From: Candidatus Gastranaerophilales bacterium
GTDB taxonomy: Bacteria > Cyanobacteriota > Vampirovibrionia > Gastranaerophilales > Gastranaerophilaceae
Reading direction: 5' to 3'
Length of the DNA: 6,339 bases
NCBI GenBank assembly: GCA_947632315.1
Contig: CANROV010000116.1
Span: 1-6,339, forward strand
The first letter of the stretch is position 1. Each line of letters opens with the position of its first letter. Positions 1-4,921 of this stretch are shown piece by piece. The notes under the pieces were generated by a model. It made no database searches. It saw only the letters and a list, made by a program, of their open reading frames with translations, and was not told where the DNA came from. Position numbers and translations under genes: made by a program.

Positions 1-211
1 AATAGATTCAAGGCCGTCAGATGCTATTGCCGTAGCAATAAGAGTTGATGCACCGATATTTGTTTCGGCAAAAGTACTGGCTGACGGAAGTGTTTCTTGC
101 GACAGTGAAAAGGATGAAGCTGAATCAGAGGAATTCAGGAACTTTATCAGGAATATTAAGCCTTCTGATTTTGAAAAATTACTAAAAAAAGATGATGAAT
201 CTAATCAATAA
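1..211 (+). CDS. Bifunctional nuclease (DUF151) family protein, C-terminal part
   Basis: Only the last 69 codons are present; the reading frame enters from the left edge with its first full codon at base 2 and stops at TAA 209-211. The first residues read DSRPSDAIAVAIR followed by APIFVSAKVL. This is the hallmark segment of the DUF151/bifunctional nuclease family, in which a conserved SRPSDA(I/L)A stretch precedes an (A/S)PIFV strand. Known members are small (roughly 150-200 residues) and were described as having DNase and RNase activity, although many bacterial members are uncharacterised. The tail after the domain is acidic and lysine-rich (EKDEAESEEF... then FEKLLKKDDESNQ), probably a flexible extension. 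The active-site region and start lie outside the window. Family assignment is fairly sure; the biological role is not. Confidence 0.85.
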   Translation, partial: IDSRPSDAIAVAIRVDAPIFVSAKVLADGSVSCDSEKDEAESEEFRNFIRNIKPSDFEKLLKKDDESNQ

Positions 212-252
212 AAAAGCACTTAAATTTTGAATTATCTGATTTATTAGAAAAT

Positions 253-324
253 AAACGCTCGGAATAATTATTTTTATATATTTTAGAGCGGTTTAACCTT
301 TCTATTTCGCAAAGTCCTATTGCG
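253..324. other. Two intergenic hairpins downstream of the DUF151 gene
   Basis: Two inverted repeats sit between the DUF151 gene and the next promoter. AAACGCTC (253-260) pairs with GAGCG plus TTT (286-294, one bulged G) across a 25-base AT-rich loop, and CGCAA (308-312) pairs with TTGCG (320-324) across a 7-base loop. Neither is followed by a proper T-tract on the + strand, so a terminator role is only a guess. Apart from these and the promoter at 362-391, I see nothing in 212-439. Confidence 0.3.
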
Positions 325-361
325 GTATCTTTACAAAAAACATCAAAAAAGAATTTAAACA

Positions 362-391
362 TATACATCTTTCCTAATCTTGTTGTATAAT
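362..391 (+). promoter_or_regulatory. Probable sigma-70-type promoter of the DUF1858 gene
   Basis: A perfect TATAAT lies at 386-391, preceded by TATACA (362-367), a 4/6 match to the -35 consensus at 18-base spacing. Transcription would begin near 398, giving a leader of about 40 bases before the ATG at 440. Such -10 matches are common in AT-rich DNA; the position immediately ahead of an isolated gene is the main support. Confidence 0.5.
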
Positions 392-439
392 CTTTAATGA
401 AATAAACAAAAAAGTCAAAATTTGAGAAAGGGAATATGT

Positions 440-637
440 ATGTCAAAAATAACAAAAGATATGGGATTATTAGAAATTGTACAAAGCTATCCTGAAACTA
501 TTGAAGTATTCCAAAAATACGGCTTAGGATGTATAGGATGTGCTGCTGCAAGATTTGAAAATTTAGAAGCAGGTGCAAAAGTTCACGGAATTGACATAGA
601 AAAAATGGTTGAAGACCTTAATGCAGCTATTGTTTAA
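440..637 (+). CDS. DUF1858 domain protein (redox disulfide domain)
   Basis: A 65-residue protein that is essentially a single DUF1858 domain, the type annotated as hybrid-cluster-protein-associated redox disulfide domain. It opens with ITKDMGLLEIVQSYPETIEVFQKYGLGC, i.e. the usual 'helix, YPE, vF...yGl.C' layout, and has CIGC at residues 31-34 followed by a small-residue helix. In the family this Cys pair is thought to be redox active or metal binding. The ATG at 440 is chosen because AAGGGA (428-433) lies 6 bases upstream and residue 2 starts the domain; a TTG at 422 in frame has no such site. It appears to be a single-gene unit with its own promoter. No partner such as a hybrid cluster protein is visible, so the actual role is open. 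Confidence 0.88.
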   Translation: MSKITKDMGLLEIVQSYPETIEVFQKYGLGCIGCAAARFENLEAGAKVHGIDIEKMVEDLNAAIV

Positions 638-679
638 TTCATTTTTTATTACCAAAAATAAACACAGATTAATTTTCAC

Positions 680-708
680 GTGACAATTATTTATGTTTTT
701 ATTATTAT
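680..708 (+). promoter_or_regulatory. Strong predicted promoter of rplI
   Basis: GTGACA (680-685, 5/6 to TTGACA) and TATTAT (703-708, 5/6 to TATAAT) are separated by exactly 17 bases. Predicted start of transcription is near 715, about 33 bases before the rplI start codon. The -35 hexamer overlaps the palindrome CACGTG (677-682), which could be chance or an operator half. Confidence 0.65.
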
Positions 709-747
709 TTTAACCATGGATTAAATAAAACAGTTAAGGAGACCAAA

Positions 748-1242
748 ATGGAATTAATTCTAAAGAAAGATGTACAAAATATTGGCGAAGCAGGCGATAT
801 AGTTAACGTAAAAGACGGGTATGCAAGAAACTTCTTATTACCTCAAAATCTTGCCGAAATTGCAACTAAAGGTGCTAAAGAAAACAGAGAAAAGAATCTT
901 GAAAGAATTAAAATAAAACAAGAAAAATTACACGCAGAAGCTCTGGAAGTTGCTAAAAAAATTGAAGAATTAGAAAAACTTGAATTTTCTGCTAAAGCAG
1001 GTGAATCAGGAAAATTATTCGGTGCTATCACTACAAAAAAATTAGCAGAAGAAATTAAAGCAAAAACAGGTATTGAAATTGACAGAAAAACAATATCTCT
1101 TGATGCTCCTATGAATAAGCTCGGAAACTACACTATGAATATTAAATTAACTTCAAAAGTAAAAGTTTCGCTTAATGTCAGTGTAACAGCTTCTGAGGTT
1201 TTAAAGGAAGAAATTGAAGAAACCGAAGAAAGCGCTAATTAA
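748..1242 (+). CDS. rplI: 50S ribosomal protein L9
   Basis: A 164-residue protein matching bacterial L9, which binds 23S rRNA at the base of the L1 stalk and helps maintain reading-frame fidelity. The N-terminal domain starts MELILKKDVQNIGEAGD and carries the complete L9 signature: G13, G16, V21, G24, Y25, N28, F29, L30. A lysine/glutamate-rich connecting helix follows at about residues 42-78, then the C-terminal RNA-binding domain (SGKLFGAITTKKLAEEI... through VKVSLNVSVTA). AAGGAG (736-741) lies 6 bases before the ATG. Most L9 proteins are about 148-150 residues. This one adds an acidic tail (EVLKEEIEETEESAN). In many bacteria dnaB follows rplI; here it does not, and a long structured spacer comes next. 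Confidence 0.98.
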   Translation: MELILKKDVQNIGEAGDIVNVKDGYARNFLLPQNLAEIATKGAKENREKNLERIKIKQEKLHAEALEVAKKIEELEKLEFSAKAGESGKLFGAITTKKLAEEIKAKTGIEIDRKTISLDAPMNKLGNYTMNIKLTSKVKVSLNVSVTASEVLKEEIEETEESAN

Positions 1243-1244
1243 TA

Positions 1245-1341
1245 TTGTACCGCAGAAATCTCGGTAGCGTGAGCCAAAATGAGTATATACCAAGGCTTAA
1301 GCAAAAGGAATTCTAAGACGACAATCAGTGGTCAAGTACAA
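1245..1341 (+). ncRNA. Candidate structured RNA segment downstream of rplI
   Basis: This untranslated stretch is locally more GC-rich than its flanks and can fold. TACCG (1248-1252) pairs with CGGTA (1262-1266). The segment 1267-1275 pairs with 1294-1302 over nine positions with one mismatch and one G-U. TTGTAC (1245-1250) can close the whole by pairing with GTACAA (1336-1341), although it competes with the first hairpin for three bases. I do not recognise any known riboswitch or small RNA family here. It could be an rplI 3' untranslated region, part of the leader that ends in the attenuator, or a chance fold. Confidence 0.25.
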
Positions 1342-1373
1342 CACAATACTAAATATTAAAGGAAGAAAAAATA

Positions 1374-1427
1374 ATGAAATTCATTCAAAATCGACGTTTT
1401 ATATATAAAGGAGGCTTTACGATATAA
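1374..1427 (+). CDS. Putative 17-residue leader peptide of an attenuator
   Basis: ATG at 1374 follows AAAGGAAG (1358-1365) with 8 bases spacing and opens a 17-codon ORF reading MKFIQNRRFIYKGGFTI, stop TAA at 1425. It contains an adjacent Arg pair (CGA CGT, codons 7-8), three Phe and three Ile codons, and ends within sequence that participates in alternative RNA helices. Codons 12-16 overlap the segment 1409-1419, which can pair with the 5' arm of the downstream terminator. A ribosome paused at codons 7-8 would leave that segment free, whereas one reaching the stop would cover it. This geometry is what a translation-dependent attenuator leader needs. The peptide is too short for homology arguments, so its reality rests on ribosome binding site, position and RNA architecture. 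Confidence 0.45.
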   Translation: MKFIQNRRFIYKGGFTI

Positions 1428-1465
1428 TAATATCGATTTTGGTGTTATAAATTTTAAAGCCTTCT
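1386..1465 (+). promoter_or_regulatory. Predicted antiterminator and alternative helices of an attenuator
   Basis: AGGAGGCTTTA (1409-1419) pairs with TAAAGCCTTCT (1455-1465) over 11 bp with a single G-U pair, using nearly the whole 5' arm of the terminator. The helix encloses a perfect hairpin, CGATAT (1420-1425)/ATATCG (1430-1435). A third, competing helix joins CAAAATCGA (1386-1394) to TCGATTTTG (1433-1441), 9 bp perfect. The antiterminator and terminator cannot coexist. The 1386-1394 helix would trap 1409-1419 in its loop unless a ribosome sits on it. Regulatory function is inferred from these pairings only. Confidence 0.5.
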
Positions 1466-1487
1466 GTAAAAACGGAAGGCTTTTTTT
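1456..1487 (+). terminator. Rho-independent terminator, probably the attenuator terminator
   Basis: Bases 1456-1467 pair with 1472-1483 (12 bp including one G-U) around an AAAA loop, and the 3' arm runs into seven T residues (1481-1487). The orientation is + strand; the reverse strand has only three T residues after the stem. It could end the rplI transcript. However, a ribosome binding site begins only four bases after the T-tract, with no room for a promoter between them. Transcripts must therefore pass through it to serve the next ORF. Confidence 0.9.
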
Positions 1488-1501
1488 AATAAGGAGAAAA
1501 T

Positions 1502-1585
1502 ATGAAAAATATACGACGAAATAGCAACATGAAAAAGGCAAATACCCCATTTGTCAAATTAATGAATCTTATATGGGGATTGTAG
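1502..1585 (+). CDS. 27-residue small ORF directly after the terminator
   Basis: ATG at 1502 follows AAGGAG (1491-1496) at 5 bases and opens a 27-codon ORF: a basic N-terminal half (MKNIRRNSNMKKANTP) and a hydrophobic, aromatic end (FVKLMNLIWGL). It stops 19 bases before the start of the next gene, suggesting translational linkage. A 6-bp hairpin, CCCCAT (1545-1550)/ATGGGG (1573-1578), lies inside it. It may be a second leader peptide, a small membrane-associated peptide, or a non-functional ORF with a fortuitous ribosome binding site. It has no Cys or leader-core pattern typical of peptides modified by radical SAM enzymes. Not recognised. Confidence 0.4.
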   Translation: MKNIRRNSNMKKANTPFVKLMNLIWGL

Positions 1586-1604
1586 TATATAAAAAGGGAA
1601 AATT

Positions 1605-2201
1605 ATGACAATACAAGCAATAACAGCAAAAGTTATATCAACATTAGGCAATAAAGAATCATTAGTACCAATAACAATAAAAGACGCAGTAGACAGCAGT
1701 TGTCTAACATATAAATCATATAAAAACGGCGGAAAAGTTGAAGGACTTGAAAGAGGAATAGATGAATTCGGCACTCAAGCAATATGGATAGGCGGAATTC
1801 CTTTATTTAAAAAAATTATTGATAATACAATTTACAGGCACGCAAAAATTAATCCGGATGTTGACCCAAGAATATTAACGACAAGCGAATATGCAAATTG
1901 GGCTAAAATAAACGCCAAAGGTTATATGCCAAACAATAAATCACAGAAAGTTCAAGATGCAATTAAAGATTGTCTTATTGACGGGGGTAAAAAAGCAAAA
2001 AATCTTTACTTATTTAAAGTAATAATTTCAACAGCCTTAACATTAGGTGCATTTTTTCTTTTAACAAAAGCTAAACAAAAAAAGACTGAACTTACCATAA
2101 AAAAAGAAATGAATAATTCATTAAAAAGCGATAATGACAGATATACAAACATAAAATCTCAAACAACGACAAAAAATCACCCGCATTTAAAGGATTATTA
2201 A
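1605..2201 (+). CDS. Hypothetical membrane-anchored protein, N-terminal part (frame broken)
   Basis: A 198-codon ORF starting at ATG 1605, with AAAAAGGGA (1591-1599) 5 bases upstream. I do not recognise the family. The N-terminal 130 residues look globular (e.g. GGKVEGLERGIDEFGTQAIWIGG at about 42-64 and a KINPDVDPRILTTSEYANWAK stretch at 81-101). A single clear membrane segment lies at about residues 134-153 (LYLFKVIISTALTLGAFFLL), followed by a very basic KAKQKK stop-transfer-like stretch. The last nine codons after T189 look like out-of-frame tail. From the A6 run at 2171-2176 the -1 frame continues openly into the ORF at 2222-2893, reading KSPAFKGLLKNATEAI before its first Met. I therefore regard this as the first 189 residues of a protein of about 429. 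Function unknown. Confidence 0.75.
   Translation: MTIQAITAKVISTLGNKESLVPITIKDAVDSSCLTYKSYKNGGKVEGLERGIDEFGTQAIWIGGIPLFKKIIDNTIYRHAKINPDVDPRILTTSEYANWAKINAKGYMPNNKSQKVQDAIKDCLIDGGKKAKNLYLFKVIISTALTLGAFFLLTKAKQKKTELTIKKEMNNSLKSDNDRYTNIKSQTTTKNHPHLKDY
2171..2177 (+). other. Frame junction: A AAA AAT heptamer between two ORFs of one gene
   Basis: The zero frame reads ACA AAA AAT CAC and stops 24 bases later at TAA 2199-2201; the -1 frame reads AAA AAA TCA CCC and stays open to 2893. The seven bases fit the X XXY YYZ slippery-site pattern in the correct zero-frame phase. Equally, A7 instead of A6 would fuse the frames, so a one-base deletion or a homopolymer sequencing error is the simpler explanation. 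No obvious strong GC-rich stimulatory hairpin follows. Confidence 0.6.
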
Positions 2202-2221
2202 AAAATGCAACAGAAGCAATA

Positions 2222-2893
2222 ATGTTTAATCCCGTACACAACATGAAAATTATTGATGCGGGGATTACAACAGAAAGACTTGCCTGCTCAAGAAATAAAA
2301 CAGAATTTATGGAACACGCAATAAAAGAAGGCGGTTTTTTATTCTCTGTTTACGGGTTAGGAAATTTGATTGAAAAAGCATTTTGTAAAGTATGCAATAA
2401 ATTACTTAATAATCCTATAGATTTAAACATAAATGTTATTATGGATAATAATTTTTCAAAAGCATTAAATAACAGAACAGTAATACAAGATTTAAACAGA
2501 TTTAAAAACACAGGAAAATCATTAACGGAGAAGCTGAATTTTTTACAAAATAATCCCGAAAACATACTTGTTCATACGGCAAAAAAATCAGGCATTATAA
2601 AAACAGTTGAAAATAATCAAATAGATACATCTAAATTCATTGACATTAAACAATTAGATAAATTATCAAATCAACTTGAAACAATCCAAAATAAATTTAA
2701 TATTTCAAATATACCTATTGAAAAATATATAAATAAAACAAAATATCTGAAAGTAGCTTCCGTAATGACAAACATGATTGTTTCCTGTATAGTACTTGGG
2801 TATTTCATTCCGAAATATATATATAATTTCAGATTAAACAAAACAGGAACAACTAATTTCCACGTAGCTGAAGATTTAAGAAATAATAAATAA
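2222..2893 (+). CDS. Hypothetical membrane protein, C-terminal part of the preceding gene
   Basis: A 223-codon ORF from ATG 2222, but probably not an independent gene. The reading frame is open back to 2171, and only a weak AGAAG-like site precedes the ATG. The coding signal before it (KSPAFKGLLKNATEAI) continues the upstream ORF in the -1 frame. It starts MFNPVHNMKIIDAGITTERL and contains CSRNKTEFMEHAIKEGGFLF, which looks like a conserved core. A polar, Asn/Lys-rich, helix-prone middle follows (residues about 75-170). A hydrophobic segment lies near the C-terminus (about 176-199, VASVMTNMIVSCIVLGYFIPKY) with a short polar tail. Together with the upstream half the protein would have two membrane segments. 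Family and function not recognised. Confidence 0.7.
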   Translation: MFNPVHNMKIIDAGITTERLACSRNKTEFMEHAIKEGGFLFSVYGLGNLIEKAFCKVCNKLLNNPIDLNINVIMDNNFSKALNNRTVIQDLNRFKNTGKSLTEKLNFLQNNPENILVHTAKKSGIIKTVENNQIDTSKFIDIKQLDKLSNQLETIQNKFNISNIPIEKYINKTKYLKVASVMTNMIVSCIVLGYFIPKYIYNFRLNKTGTTNFHVAEDLRNNK

Positions 2894-2916
2894 GAAATTT
2901 ATTAAATTTTCTTTTC

Positions 2917-2935
2917 TGTTATGATAAAATATAAT
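2917..2935 (+). promoter_or_regulatory. Candidate promoter of the radical SAM operon
   Basis: TG at 2917-2918 plus TATGAT (2920-2925) forms an extended -10, and a perfect TATAAT overlaps at 2930-2935. No good -35 hexamer is visible, as is usual with extended -10 promoters. Initiation near 2932 (from the first) or 2942 (from the second) would leave a short leader before the TTG at 2956. The DNA is so AT-rich that false matches are likely. Confidence 0.4.
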
Positions 2936-2955
2936 TGAAAAAGAGGGATAATATC

Positions 2956-3930
2956 TTGCGTTATAAAAGTTGTTATTGGATAGAGTCAGGAATAAATTTT
3001 GACATAGATTCTTATAAAGTATGCTGTCTGTATAGTGCTAAAGGCGGAGGAAATACAATAATAGAGGAGAACTATAAGGGCAGTCCGGTTGATTGGGATA
3101 AAGTTTTTGCATTTAAAAAAATGATGAAAGATATGCACAAACGAGGAGAAATATATCCTAAGTGCGAAGGCTGTATTTTCCTTGAGGAGAGAGACTGGCC
3201 CGATGATCACTCAAAAATAAGTATGATTAATTTAGATTATTGGACAAAATGTAACTCTTGCTGTTCATACTGCCATACCATGCAGGATAAAAAAGCTTAT
3301 AACAAATTTAAAAACTACAATTTCCTTCCTATACTCAAAGACATGATAAAAAGAGATATATTAAGACCATACGGACATGTAAGCTTTGGCGGAGGAGAAG
3401 TAACTCTGTTAAAAGAATTTGATAAACTCCTTAATATATTTATGGATTTCGGATTTCCGCTGACAAGAATACATTCTTCTTGCATATTATATAGTAAAGC
3501 GATAGAAAAAGGTTTAAAAAATGGCTGTGTTGATTTAATTGTATCCGTTGACGCAGGTTCAAAAGAATTGCACAGAAAAGTAAAAGGTGTACCCTCTTAT
3601 GATAAAGTATGGAAAAACCTAAAAAAATACGCAAGTAATCAAAAAGATTCCAATGCCGTAAAAGTAAAATATATATTAATTCCGGGCGTAAATGACTCCT
3701 ATGAAGAAATAGATAAATGGCTGGAGACAGCAAAAAAGAACGGAATAAATTGCGTACTTCACGAAATAGAATCAAAATGGTTCTATGCAAGAAGAGAAAA
3801 TGTACCGGATGAAATAATAGCTTTTTTTGACTATGCAAAAAGAAAAGCGGAAGATTTGGGCTTAAAATATGAACTATACGAAAGAGCAGAACATATGATG
3901 TCATTTAGAAAGAAACAAGAGGTGCAATAA
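2956..3930 (+). CDS. Radical SAM protein 1 with N-terminal SPASM-like Cys domain
   Basis: Residues 99-106 read CNSCCSYC, the CxxxCxxC motif (C99, C103, C106) that binds the [4Fe-4S] cluster cleaving S-adenosylmethionine; an extra Cys lies at 102. Residues 145-150 (GGGEVT) are the SAM-binding GGE motif with Val in place of the usual Pro. VSVDAGS (196-202) and ILIPGVNDS continue the partial TIM barrel. Before the core, C6, C23/C24 and C70-x2-C73 are shared with both paralogs and resemble a SPASM-type auxiliary cluster site. I chose TTG at 2956 because AGAGGGA (2942-2948) lies 7 bases before it and the protein then begins like its paralogs (MRYKSC versus MQEYTSC and MEGFESC). A TTG at 2935 would add seven residues and lacks a ribosome binding site. 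First gene of a tight four-gene unit; substrate unknown. Confidence 0.9.
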   Translation: MRYKSCYWIESGINFDIDSYKVCCLYSAKGGGNTIIEENYKGSPVDWDKVFAFKKMMKDMHKRGEIYPKCEGCIFLEERDWPDDHSKISMINLDYWTKCNSCCSYCHTMQDKKAYNKFKNYNFLPILKDMIKRDILRPYGHVSFGGGEVTLLKEFDKLLNIFMDFGFPLTRIHSSCILYSKAIEKGLKNGCVDLIVSVDAGSKELHRKVKGVPSYDKVWKNLKKYASNQKDSNAVKVKYILIPGVNDSYEEIDKWLETAKKNGINCVLHEIESKWFYARRENVPDEIIAFFDYAKRKAEDLGLKYELYERAEHMMSFRKKQEVQ

Positions 3931-4913
3931 TGCAGGAATATACCAGCTGTCATTGGTTATTGCATGGTTTAAGTTTTGAAAATGACCATATAGAAATGTG
4001 CTGTTTATGCTGTCATAAAGGCGGCGGCAGAGTTTATATTAAAGAAAATTATAACGGAAAAGATTTAACCTGGGATGATATTTTAAACCTTAAACAAAAA
4101 TTTATTGACGAAAATAAGCAGGGAAAAATTGATGCAAGGTGTGAAGGCTGTTTTAATTTAGTACACAGAGGATGGGATGATGAAGAAAAGTATATAAATT
4201 ATATTCATTTTAATCATTGGACACATTGTAACAGCGATTGTATTTATTGTTATACCTCGTGGGATAAAGAAAATTATCAAAAACGTCCTCATTATAATGT
4301 AATGCCTATGATAAAAGAATTGTTTAAAAAGAAATTATTTAAACCGGGCGGAGAAATAACATTTGCAGGCGGAGAGCCTACTATTCTTAAAGAATTTGAA
4401 GAACTTGTCAGTTTACTGATGAAAAACGGAGCAGACAGAATTACAGTCCATTCATCGGGTATAAAATTTTCAAAAGCCATTGAAAAAGGGATAAAAGAAA
4501 AGAAAGTTCACGTATGTTTAAGTGCAGATTCAGGCACAGCGGAAATGTATAAAAGAGTAAAACGTGTAGATAAATTTGATAAATTCTGGGAAAATGCAAA
4601 AAAGTATGCAAAAGCTCAAAAAGGTGATGATAAGTCGCTGGTGGAAACAAAATTTATATTAATACCAGAAGTTAATACAACAAAAGAAGAAATAGATAAA
4701 TGGCTTGATTTAACCGTAAAAGCAGGAATAAAATCTATTGTTGTTGATATTGAAAACGATTATTGCAGAGATTTAAGGAGCAATAATAAGGAGAAGCCTC
4801 AATATCTGGTTGACCTTTGCCGTTATATTATTGAAAAAGCAAAAGAGCTGGACTTATTGTTAATTGATTATAATAATTTTAGATATTTAATAGAAGAATA
4901 CAAAATGATATAG
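3930..4913 (+). CDS. Radical SAM protein 2 with N-terminal SPASM-like Cys domain
   Basis: A 327-residue paralog of its neighbours. CNSDCIYC (C100, C104, C107) is the cluster-binding CxxxCxxC, and AGGEPT (146-151) is a canonical GGEP motif. LSADSGT and FILIPEVN correspond to the later barrel strands, with IPEVN where the other two have the IPG/VPG-type turn. The N-terminal domain has C7, then a dense Cys cluster at C24, C25, C27 and C28, and C71-x2-C74. It thus has two more Cys than the conserved set and may hold a differently ligated or extra metal site. Start: its ATG overlaps the previous TAA by one base, with AAGAGGT upstream, so translation is coupled. There is no Cys-rich C-terminal domain. 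A radical SAM reaction is certain by family; the specific reaction cannot be told. Confidence 0.92.
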   Translation: MQEYTSCHWLLHGLSFENDHIEMCCLCCHKGGGRVYIKENYNGKDLTWDDILNLKQKFIDENKQGKIDARCEGCFNLVHRGWDDEEKYINYIHFNHWTHCNSDCIYCYTSWDKENYQKRPHYNVMPMIKELFKKKLFKPGGEITFAGGEPTILKEFEELVSLLMKNGADRITVHSSGIKFSKAIEKGIKEKKVHVCLSADSGTAEMYKRVKRVDKFDKFWENAKKYAKAQKGDDKSLVETKFILIPEVNTTKEEIDKWLDLTVKAGIKSIVVDIENDYCRDLRSNNKEKPQYLVDLCRYIIEKAKELDLLLIDYNNFRYLIEEYKMI

Positions 4914-4921
4914 AGGGATTA

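Noticed and set aside
201..455. 84-codon ORF on the - strand over the DUF151-DUF1858 spacer
   Set aside because: It covers the promoter and ribosome binding site of the DUF1858 gene, is Phe/Lys-rich low-complexity sequence as expected from AT-rich DNA, and overlaps both neighbouring genes.
1245..1265. T-box-like string GTACCGC near a hairpin
   Set aside because: A T-box sequence should lie just before the terminator, after a long Stem I region. Here rplI coding sequence is immediately upstream and the terminator is about 200 bases away, and the flanking T-box consensus is absent.
1279..1359. 26-codon + strand ORF (MSIYQGLSKRNSK...) in the structured segment after rplI
   Set aside because: No convincing ribosome binding site precedes the ATG, and the region is better explained by RNA pairing; length alone is weak evidence. 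It would deserve a look only if conserved in relatives.
1502..1585. 27-codon ORF as a RiPP precursor for the radical SAM enzymes
   Set aside because: It lies over 1.3 kb upstream, behind a different gene and a separate candidate promoter, and has no Cys-rich or repeated core motif. Nothing links it to the enzymes.
2894..2915. AT-only inverted repeat with following T residues after the membrane protein gene
   Set aside because: GAAATTT/AAATTTTC has no GC content beyond one pair and needs a bulge; too weak to call a terminator.
2935..2955. TTG at 2935 as the start of radical SAM protein 1
   Set aside because: No ribosome binding site precedes it, it lies at or next to the predicted transcription start, and the extra residues are absent from both paralogs. 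The TTG at 2956 has AGAGGGA at proper spacing.
3440..3904. 154-codon ORF on the - strand inside radical SAM protein 1
   Set aside because: It lies wholly within a gene with clear motifs on the + strand, and its Leu/Phe/His-rich composition is that of an antisense shadow.
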